This document shows, piece by piece, positions 1-5,393 of a stretch of 6,888 nt of DNA. Each line of letters opens with the position of its first letter. Positions within the stretch are counted from its first letter, which is position 1. The translations under genes were made by a program, and so were the position numbers. The notes below the pieces were generated by a model that made no database searches, was not told the origin of the DNA, and saw only the letters and a list, made by a program, of their open reading frames with translations. This DNA comes from an uncultured Candidatus Melainabacteria bacterium (GTDB taxonomy: Bacteria > Cyanobacteriota > Vampirovibrionia > Gastranaerophilales > Gastranaerophilaceae): the NCBI GenBank assembly GCA_934754855.1, contig CAKVJR010000090.1, positions 1-6,888 of the forward strand, read 5' to 3'.

Positions 1-105
1 ATTTTTACCTAAATTTTATTATAAAAATAATCATTTTGCTACTAAAGAATTTTTGCTCTTCTTTTTAGTAATGAAACTTTTGGTGAAGTACCTGTTTCTG
101 TTGCG

Positions 106-150
106 AAAATAGATTCTTCGCTCCGCTCAGAATGACGGGGAGTGAGATTG
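106..150 (-). repeat. 45-bp direct repeat, copy 1 (hairpin core 113-133)
   Basis: This 45-bp block is identical base for base to the one at 222-266; identity stops at once on both sides. Its core (111-136) is the dispersed 'AGATTCTTCGCTCCGCTCAG' type of repeat, which from memory occurs in genomes of several phyla and yields false HSERSEES peptides. Read on the minus strand, 133-113 forms ATTCT-GA-GC-GGA-GC-GA-AGAAT: a 5-bp outer stem, tandem G-A mismatches, a 2-bp inner stem and a GGA loop. The plus strand would instead carry TC opposite TC, so the structure favours the minus strand, which is also the direction of read-through from the methyltransferase-like gene. Confidence 0.85.
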
Positions 151-183
151 GACGAGAAAGTGGCGAAATCCTGCATTTTAGTC

Positions 184-207
184 ATACTGAGGCTTTAGCC
201 GAAGTAT
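184..207 (+). repeat. Variant hairpin repeat, opposite orientation to its neighbours
   Basis: Between the two 45-bp repeats, 181-210 begins GTCATACTGAGG and ends GAAGTATCTC. It is a diverged relative of the reverse complement of the repeat core. It folds as ATACT-GA-GGC-TTTA-GCC-GA-AGTAT on the plus strand. The outer stem differs from the 45-bp copies at the third pair, T-A there and A-T here, so both sides changed together. The tandem GA/GA mismatch is retained, while the inner stem and loop differ. Its orientation is opposite to that of the flanking copies. Confidence 0.75.
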
Positions 208-221
208 CTCTTTGGGGCGTT

Positions 222-266
222 AAAATAGATTCTTCGCTCCGCTCAGAATGACGGGGAGTGAGATTG
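222..266 (-). repeat. 45-bp direct repeat, copy 2 (hairpin core 229-249)
   Basis: This is the second identical copy of the 45-bp repeat, offset by exactly 116 bp from the first and in the same orientation. The hairpin core is 229-249, with outer stem 229-233/245-249. It lies 55 bp beyond the stop codon of the minus-strand methyltransferase-like gene, so any read-through transcript would contain it in the strand sense that forms the G-A hairpin. Confidence 0.85.
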
Positions 267-320
267 CTCGGAATAAATTTTGTTCCTCTTAGAATAATGG
301 TAGTTGTACAGTGGCAAAAC

Positions 321-2684
321 TTATTGCAATTTTTTTCTGATAGAGAGTCTGAGTTCTTTTGTTCGCAATTCTTCGTGGGTATATTTTTTGCTCGCAATTT
401 CGTAAAATTCGTTCTCGTCAGAGTAGTCCAAAACTTTCTTCGTTCCGTAAAAAAGCCCGTCAACTTCATTTAAAATATCCAAAATTTTCGAGAATGAAAG
501 ACGGTTTATTTCATCGGAATTAAAGATGAAATCGGCAATTTTATCGGCGTCATTTTCGCTAAAACCTTTATCAAACAAGGAATTTTTTAAATCCGACTGA
601 TTTTCAAATGCAAGGTGCTGCCACGGAGAAATTTTCATTTTTTCTTCGCCTGTTTGCAAAAATCCCGAGTCGAGTTCAGCCGTGCAGTTATGCCCTTCGT
701 CGCTTGTCCACAATGGTCTGCCTTGCAAGCAAATAACCCCGTTATCAGCCACAAGATTTTTCAAAGTTTCAAAAAATTTCTTCAAATCTTTAACGTGTTC
801 AAGTACCTCTATGCCGTAAATAATATCAAATTTGCCCCGCAAATTCTCGATATCTTGCCATTTTTGGTTTGTGCATTTGACGTTCGTTCCGCAACGAAGT
901 TCATAGCCCGAATAATATGCCCCCAAGGACACAATTTCTTTTGCCCGCAATGCTTCCAAACCCTCTGTTATTGCGTAATTGCAATATTGCGGAGAGATGC
1001 TCAAAACCCGCTTGTCGGGCAATTTATATTTCAAATTTATATCGGAAACGTTGAGTTCATAATTTTTATCAAGATTTAACTCGTCAAGCCACAACAAATT
1101 CGGGATATCTGATGTAATAATCAATCTTTCGACGTTCAAATCATCTTCGTTATATTCCTCTAAAGCCTTTTTATAATGCTCGTTTTCAGGGTAATAACGG
1201 TAAATTCTTCTGACATCAACCGTCAAATTTTTAGAAAGTTCTTCTTCAATTTCTGTCGGTGTCATTTTCAAAATCGGTTCATCTTTGAAATATCTGAAAA
1301 TAATTTCTTCAATCTCTTCATCGGCGATATTATGCCGTTTCAGAGCATTTCTGAAATCCTCTTCCGTCTTTAATGACAAGTGTTCCCAATGGTCGAGAGG
1401 ATTTGTTTCATCAAAGAAATTATGATTTTTTGAGCAGAAAGAATGTCCGCAAGCCGAGGTGTATGGCGTGTATCCGTCGATATGAATTCCTGTTGCCAAG
1501 TTTGAATAGCGGTTTAATTTGATACAGAATTTTTCAAAATCGTTTATGTTTTGAATGACGTCAAAGCCAATGATAATGTCGAATTTTTCTATTTCTCCGT
1601 CAAAATCTTCAAATTTTCGACAAACATTTTCTATTCCCTCAATCTCCTCGATTTTTTCGTTTTTCAGCATCTGTGAAACACCTGTAACCGCTTTGGCACC
1701 GTGCTTTTTGAGAAGTTTTGAATAAAAATTGTTATCGTAATAAGAAATATTTAAAACATTTGCATCTTTTAAACTGTATTTTTTGAAAAATTGCTCAAAA
1801 ACAACCCGTCTGAAATAAGGAAGTTCGGGAAATTCAATCTCCTCTTTCGCTTGGCATGCCCGTTTCTTTGAGATTGTCAAAACACATTCTTCCGTTTTCA
1901 AGTCCTCTTCCGAATATTTTGAAAGTGCCTGCTCAAAATATTTATTAGGCTTTTCATCTGTCATAATCCGTTTGAAATTATATGAAAAATCATCAGTTTT
2001 ATAAGTTTCGACAGTACCGTTTTTATTGATTTTATGCCCGAATTTTTCAGCATCGTAAGGTATTTTTGTTACATCAACAAACATTTCGCTCGGAGATAGA
2101 CAGTTGATTTCTTCTTCGCCGAAAATCCAATCAGCGACTAATTTTCCGTCCTCTTTGGTATATCCTTTGTTAACCATTGTGTCAATTGCATCTTGAGCAT
2201 TTTTGAACGTCAAATGCTCCCAAGGCGCCAAAGGATTTGTGTCATTGTTGAAAATAAACTTATCTTCAACCCAAAGATGATGTCCGAATTTGCTTGTCCA
2301 CACGGGAAAACCTTGCAAAATCGCACTTCCGCCGTCTTTCAAAATCCGCTTTACTTCGTCAATAAATCCTCGAATGTAATAAATATGTTCAAGAACTTCC
2401 AATCCGATAATCAAATCTATCGATTTATCGTCAATTTTTTTCAAATGGTCGATATCAGAGAGGTTGAGGAGTGTTATGTTTTCGTTTTCTAATTTTTGAA
2501 ATTCAAGGTCATAACTCATAAACCAGACATTTTTTGCTCCGAATTTTTCAATAACCCTTGCATTGTCAAGGTCAGCCGCTCCGTACAAAAACAAAACATT
2601 TTTACCGTTAAAAGAATAATTTAACGAAATGTTTTTCAAAAAATGATAAATGTAGTTCTGAACTTGTACGCCTTGAATTTCCAT
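321..2684 (-). CDS. Protein of three tandem class I methyltransferase-like modules
   Basis: This 787-residue protein has no signal peptide or membrane segment and consists of three diverged copies of one module, at about residues 10-275, 283-525 and 550-787. Each has the central part of a Rossmann methyltransferase: DLIIGLEVLEH (90-100), FDIIIGFDVIQN (368-379) and FDIIYGIEVLEH (619-630). Each then has a shared tail: a G-x-P-x-(W/Y)-T-S-x-x-G-H element (His135, His414, His665), W-(E/Q)-H-L (around 155-158, 433-436, 688-691) and a closing Y-x-x-(E/D)-(D/E)-L segment. The glycine-rich SAM motif is degenerate in all three (VLFLYGAAD, VLNISYYDN, VLSISPQYC), and the acid after strand 2 is Ser, Ser or Gly. 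Family knowledge suggests a sugar or glycan methyltransferase; the degeneration makes activity uncertain, and a binding or scaffold role is possible. The start at 2684 is chosen because GGAG lies 4 nt upstream. An in-frame ATG at 2747 lies inside the preceding gene and would add 21 poorly conserved residues. It is the second gene of a pair with the glycosyltransferase. Confidence 0.82.
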   Translation of the reverse strand: MEIQGVQVQNYIYHFLKNISLNYSFNGKNVLFLYGAADLDNARVIEKFGAKNVWFMSYDLEFQKLENENITLLNLSDIDHLKKIDDKSIDLIIGLEVLEHIYYIRGFIDEVKRILKDGGSAILQGFPVWTSKFGHHLWVEDKFIFNNDTNPLAPWEHLTFKNAQDAIDTMVNKGYTKEDGKLVADWIFGEEEINCLSPSEMFVDVTKIPYDAEKFGHKINKNGTVETYKTDDFSYNFKRIMTDEKPNKYFEQALSKYSEEDLKTEECVLTISKKRACQAKEEIEFPELPYFRRVVFEQFFKKYSLKDANVLNISYYDNNFYSKLLKKHGAKAVTGVSQMLKNEKIEEIEGIENVCRKFEDFDGEIEKFDIIIGFDVIQNINDFEKFCIKLNRYSNLATGIHIDGYTPYTSACGHSFCSKNHNFFDETNPLDHWEHLSLKTEEDFRNALKRHNIADEEIEEIIFRYFKDEPILKMTPTEIEEELSKNLTVDVRRIYRYYPENEHYKKALEEYNEDDLNVERLIITSDIPNLLWLDELNLDKNYELNVSDINLKYKLPDKRVLSISPQYCNYAITEGLEALRAKEIVSLGAYYSGYELRCGTNVKCTNQKWQDIENLRGKFDIIYGIEVLEHVKDLKKFFETLKNLVADNGVICLQGRPLWTSDEGHNCTAELDSGFLQTGEEKMKISPWQHLAFENQSDLKNSLFDKGFSENDADKIADFIFNSDEINRLSFSKILDILNEVDGLFYGTKKVLDYSDENEFYEIASKKYTHEELRTKELRLSIRKKLQ

Positions 2685-2688
2685 ATTT

Positions 2689-2692
2689 CTCC
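2689..2692 (-). promoter_or_regulatory. Shine-Dalgarno that fixes the methyltransferase-like start
   Basis: The minus strand reads TTGGAGAAATATGG here: GGAG, then four bases, then the ATG at 2684-2682. It sits in the 10-bp gap after the glycosyltransferase stop codon and favours the internal ATG over the upstream ATG at 2747. Confidence 0.65.
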
Positions 2693-2694
2693 AA

Positions 2695-3387
2695 TTAGTC
2701 GGTAAACTTAAATCTGATAAGTGCGATAACGGCATGGATACCGTCAATCATCGAAACTTTTTTGCCTTCTTCAAAAGTTCTTCCCTGATATGAAATCGGT
2801 GCTTCTTTTATTCTCGCTTTTTTCTTGAACATTTTTGCCGTAATTTCAGGCTCGAAATCAAATCTGTCGGATTTAATCGTAATTCCTTTGATAAACTCTG
2901 TTTTGAATGCTTTGTAGCAGGTTTCCATATCTGTTAATTTTGAACCGAAAAGGATATTTGTCATCAAGGTGAGCATTTTGTTTGCCAAAAAGTTAATTTT
3001 GACAACGGTTTTGCTTTGTGTTAAGTCCAAAAATCTTGAACCGTAAGCAACATCGGCTTCGTCATTCAAAATCAATTGCAAAACGCCGTCGTAATCTTTC
3101 GGGTCATATTCCAAGTCTGCATCTTGAATTACCGCAATATCGCCCGTTACAGCAGAAAATCCCGTTCTTAAAGCAGCACCTTTACCTTGATTTACATCGT
3201 GATATAAAACTTTATATTTATTTTCAAAGTTCTTTAAAATGTCTTTTGTTCCGTCTGTTGAACAGTCATCAACCAAAATTATTTCCTTTTCAAGTCCTGC
3301 AAACGGTGCCTCTTCAACCTTTTCCAACAACTTTTCAAGTGTTTGTTTTTCATTATAAACAGGTATCAAAATGCTGACTTTTTTCAT
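2695..3387 (-). CDS. Family 2 glycosyltransferase (DPM1/polyprenyl-phosphate type)
   Basis: This 230-residue GT-A enzyme is predicted to transfer a sugar from a nucleotide sugar, probably to a polyprenyl phosphate at the inner face of the membrane, for glycan or glycoprotein assembly. Visible motifs are PVYNE (9-13), VDDCSTDGT (39-47), NQGKGAALRTG (66-76), the metal-binding DAD of QDADLEYDP (88-96), YGSRF (115-119), DMETCYKAF (153-161), RFDFEPEI (175-182) and the basic segment around QGRTFEEGKK (201-210). All are typical of the dolichol-phosphate-mannose-synthase-like branch. It ends after the catalytic domain, without the C-terminal membrane segments of GtrB/ArnC-type relatives. The start at 3387 gives MKKVSILIPVYNE and has AAAGGG 5 nt upstream; an in-frame ATG at 3411 lacks a ribosome site. 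Sugar and acceptor cannot be read from the sequence. The methyltransferase-like gene follows after 10 bp, so the two are probably co-transcribed. Confidence 0.93.
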   Translation of the reverse strand: MKKVSILIPVYNEKQTLEKLLEKVEEAPFAGLEKEIILVDDCSTDGTKDILKNFENKYKVLYHDVNQGKGAALRTGFSAVTGDIAVIQDADLEYDPKDYDGVLQLILNDEADVAYGSRFLDLTQSKTVVKINFLANKMLTLMTNILFGSKLTDMETCYKAFKTEFIKGITIKSDRFDFEPEITAKMFKKKARIKEAPISYQGRTFEEGKKVSMIDGIHAVIALIRFKFTD

Positions 3388-3392
3388 AAATT

Positions 3393-3398
3393 CCCTTT
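3393..3398 (-). promoter_or_regulatory. Shine-Dalgarno for the glycosyltransferase
   Basis: The minus strand reads AGAAAGGGAATTTATG, giving AAAGGG with a 5-nt spacer to the ATG at 3387-3385. It is strong enough to choose this start over the in-frame ATG at 3411, eight codons upstream. Confidence 0.7.
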
Positions 3399-3410
3399 CT
3401 GTGTGTAACA

Positions 3411-3425
3411 TTGTCGTTGCGACAG
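3411..3425. promoter_or_regulatory. Small inverted repeat in the divergent spacer, possible operator
   Basis: TGTCG (3412-3416), TTG and CGACA (3420-3424) form a perfect 5-bp inverted repeat, extendable by a T-G wobble at 3411/3425. It abuts the -35 box at 3426 of the plus-strand promoter and lies in the predicted leader of the minus-strand glycosyltransferase. GTTGC also recurs at 3416-3420 and 3425-3429. It could be a regulator site or a short leader hairpin. Its size makes chance occurrence quite possible. Confidence 0.3.
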
Positions 3426-3455
3426 TTGCCGTCTTTTCTTAAATTATTGTATAAT
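3426..3455 (+). promoter_or_regulatory. Sigma-70-type promoter for the HD-GYP/TPR operon
   Basis: TATAAT (3450-3455) is a perfect -10 box, with TTGCCG (3426-3431, four of six consensus bases) as -35 at an 18-bp spacing. Transcription would begin near 3462, leaving a leader of about 24 nt before the ATG at 3486. The position also argues against a longer coding start at TTG 3411, which would place the promoter inside the gene. No comparably good promoter is evident for the minus-strand pair, although a TACAAT lies on that strand at 3451-3446. Confidence 0.65.
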
Positions 3456-3472
3456 CATATTGTACCAAAAAT

Positions 3473-3476
3473 AAGG
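3473..3476 (+). promoter_or_regulatory. Weak ribosome site for the HD-GYP gene
   Basis: AAGG lies 9 nt upstream of the ATG at 3486. It is a modest site, but it is the only purine-rich element near a candidate start. The alternative TTG at 3411 has none. Confidence 0.45.
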
Positions 3477-3485
3477 TTCTTTTGT

Positions 3486-5393
3486 ATGACAATTTTAATA
3501 AACAGTTCTGATTTGGATTTAGATGAGAAGTTAAGACAGGCTGACAGTTTGTTTGAAGAAGCAATGGTTGCCTACGAAAACGGGGAATACAAGGAATGTT
3601 CCGACAAAGTTAACATTGCTCATAAAATTTATTTAAAAGCGAACAGAACCGAAAAAATTTCAATTTGCTTAACATTTATCGGGTTGATGAAGTACTATTG
3701 TGACCCCGAAACTTACAAAAGCAGTCTTTTATTGCTTGAAGATGCAAGATTTTTGGCACAGGATTCTTTCGGAGAAAATGCGTGGGGTATCAGCAAATGG
3801 GCATTTGCTCAAATTGCAATTCACGAACATAACTACTCGGAAGCCTTAATGTATTTGAACCGTGCAGCATATATGGTTACTGAATATCCGTATATTTTGA
3901 TGAGAATTTATGAGGCACTCGCTTTTTGCAATCTTAAAGTTAAAAATTACGAACGTGCTTATGAATGCACGGCAAAGGCAAAAGAACTTGCGGAAACGGG
4001 CGGTTATAATCAGGCTTTTGCAAGAATTACGGGTATTGATAAAGATTTGAACGAATCAAGTGAGGCGGTTTTCAATGATTCATTGAAGAAAATTCAACGC
4101 CCGAAAGATTCTGATATTCCGAGCGATCCTTTGATTGCTCTTCTTAAAATTGCACGTACAATCAGTGCTGAAATCGATTTGGACAGATTGCTCAAAACTA
4201 TTGCCGAACAAACAAAATTTGCTCTTAAAGCCGACAGATGTACGGTATTTCTTATTGACAGAGAGAAAAAAGAACTTTGGTCAAAAGTTGCTTTGGGTAT
4301 GGAACATAAGGAAATTCGTTTTCCGATGGAAAAAGGTTTGGCAGGGCATGTTGCAATGACGGGCAAAACCGTTAATATCCAAAATGCGTACAACGATGAG
4401 CGTTTTAACCAAGAAATCGACGTTCAGACAGGATACAGAACTCAAAGTATTTTGTGTATGCCGATTAGAAACCTCAAATACGAGGTTATCGGTGTATTTC
4501 AGGTTATTAACAAATTTGACGGAAGTTTTACGGAAACTGATGAGGATTTGCTTATAACAATCGGAGCAAGTGCGGGTATTGCACTTGAAAACAACAGATT
4601 GTTTGAAACTCAACAAAAAATGTTGATTGAGCAAAAGAGATTGTTTAACGGATTTATTGATACGCTTGCGGCGTCTATTGATGCACGTGATAAAATCACA
4701 GCAGGTCATTCAATGAGAGTTACTCAATATTCATCGCTTTTGTGCCAAAAAGTCGGTATGGATAAGGAAAAATCGGAAGTTATTGCTCAAGCGGCAATGC
4801 TCCACGATATCGGCAAAATCGGTATTCGAGATTCTGTTTTGCAGAAAAAAGGTAAGTTGACCGATGAAGAATATCATCATATCCAAGACCACGTAAGAAT
4901 TACGCACGATATTTTGAGCAAAATTGCAGACAAATCCGAATCGTTTAAAGATGTTGTTGAAATTGCATCTTCTCACCACGAAAAATTCAACGGACAAGGT
5001 TATTTCAGACACAAAGGAGGTACGGAAATTCCTTTGGGCGGAAGAATTCTTGCGGTTGCCGATGTTTTTGATGCAATAACTTCGATTAGACACTATCGTG
5101 ACAGAATGCCTATTCAAGATGCAATAAAAATAATCAGAGAGGGTGCGGGAACTCATTTCGACGAGCGGATTACCGATTTATTCCTTTCTATTACCTGCGA
5201 CAGAATTATTGATATTATTTTGTCGGACAGCGATTGTGCTTTAGATGCAAATTCGAGAAAAATTCTTGAACAACATCAACTTTTTGAACTTGAAATTATG
5301 ATTAATAAAGAGGTCAAAACGGCGGAAGAACAAGAGTTTATCGATTTATTCAACCATTATTATATTCACAAATCTGTAAAGGATAACAATTGA
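3486..5393 (+). CDS. TPR-GAF-HD-GYP signalling protein, predicted cyclic di-GMP phosphodiesterase
   Basis: This 635-residue soluble protein has three parts. Residues 16-175 are TPR-like helical hairpins, clearest at 99-132 and 137-170, probably for protein contacts. Residues 225-370 form a GAF sensor domain, including GLAGHVAMTGKTVN, CMPIRN and NK(342-343)-x4-F348-x3-D352-E353, the NKFDE pattern of cyclic-nucleotide-phosphodiesterase and cyanobacterial CyaB GAFs. A helical linker (370-395) leads to an HD-GYP domain (about 396-565). Its metal ligands are present: H408 (AGHSMRV), H440-D441 (HDIGKIGI), H469, H497-H498-E499 and D526 (VADVFDA). The GYP motif reads G505-Y506-F507, with Pro replaced by Phe. 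Known HD-GYP enzymes open cyclic di-GMP to pGpG or GMP; activity here is inferred. A tail of about 70 residues follows the domain. There is no membrane segment, so it should act in the cytoplasm. The start at 3486 is chosen for its promoter and ribosome-site placement. Its stop overlaps the next gene by 4 bp. Confidence 0.93.
   Translation: MTILINSSDLDLDEKLRQADSLFEEAMVAYENGEYKECSDKVNIAHKIYLKANRTEKISICLTFIGLMKYYCDPETYKSSLLLLEDARFLAQDSFGENAWGISKWAFAQIAIHEHNYSEALMYLNRAAYMVTEYPYILMRIYEALAFCNLKVKNYERAYECTAKAKELAETGGYNQAFARITGIDKDLNESSEAVFNDSLKKIQRPKDSDIPSDPLIALLKIARTISAEIDLDRLLKTIAEQTKFALKADRCTVFLIDREKKELWSKVALGMEHKEIRFPMEKGLAGHVAMTGKTVNIQNAYNDERFNQEIDVQTGYRTQSILCMPIRNLKYEVIGVFQVINKFDGSFTETDEDLLITIGASAGIALENNRLFETQQKMLIEQKRLFNGFIDTLAASIDARDKITAGHSMRVTQYSSLLCQKVGMDKEKSEVIAQAAMLHDIGKIGIRDSVLQKKGKLTDEEYHHIQDHVRITHDILSKIADKSESFKDVVEIASSHHEKFNGQGYFRHKGGTEIPLGGRILAVADVFDAITSIRHYRDRMPIQDAIKIIREGAGTHFDERITDLFLSITCDRIIDIILSDSDCALDANSRKILEQHQLFELEIMINKEVKTAEEQEFIDLFNHYYIHKSVKDNN
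5378..5383 (+). promoter_or_regulatory. Shine-Dalgarno inside the HD-GYP gene for the TTG start
   Basis: AAAGGA followed by a 6-nt spacer leads to TTG at 5390-5392. It lies in the last codons of the HD-GYP gene. Together with the signal peptide encoded immediately after the TTG, it identifies a non-ATG start. Confidence 0.75.

Larger units (their letters stand above)
1..320. other. Non-coding left end with repeats and weak hairpins
   Basis: No credible gene is seen in these 320 bases, which lie downstream of the methyltransferase-like gene on the minus strand. All frames are broken by stops, or produce only a peptide encoded by the repeat (HSERSEES-type, minus strand, around 230-260), which is a typical false ORF. 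The first 100 bases are very AT-rich. An imperfect inverted repeat pairs 40-49 (TACTAAAGAA) with 59-70 (TTCTTTTTAGTA), with a two-base bulge and a nine-base loop. A second weak palindrome lies at 270-286 (GGAA...TTCC). Neither is followed by a clean T-run on either strand, so I do not call a terminator. Positions 106-266 hold the repeats described separately. Confidence 0.7.

Noticed and set aside
40..70. Imperfect inverted repeat as an intrinsic terminator for the minus-strand pair
   Set aside because: The stem is AT-rich with a two-base bulge, no T-run follows directly on the minus strand (GCAAAATG comes next), and it lies about 250 bp beyond the stop codon.
106..266. CRISPR array or insertion-sequence ends
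   Set aside because: There are only two identical copies plus one inverted variant, no regular spacers, no transposase and no terminal inverted repeats with target duplications.
182..469. Minus-strand 95-codon frame overlapping the end of the methyltransferase-like gene and the repeats
   Set aside because: It encodes the HSERSEES peptide typical of false frames through this dispersed repeat, and it overlaps the real gene in another frame.
2685..2747. Upstream ATG at 2747 for the methyltransferase-like gene
   Set aside because: It would overlap the glycosyltransferase by 53 bp without a clear ribosome site, whereas the ATG at 2684 has GGAG at short range in the intergenic gap.
3440..3474. 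Minus-strand promoter for the glycosyltransferase using TACAAT (3451-3446)
   Set aside because: No acceptable -35 hexamer lies 16-18 bp upstream of it on that strand, so it is too weak to list as a feature.
3411..3485. Longer start (TTG at 3411) for the HD-GYP protein
   Set aside because: It has no ribosome site, would place the TATAAT promoter inside the gene, and adds 25 residues with no resemblance to the TPR domain that follows.
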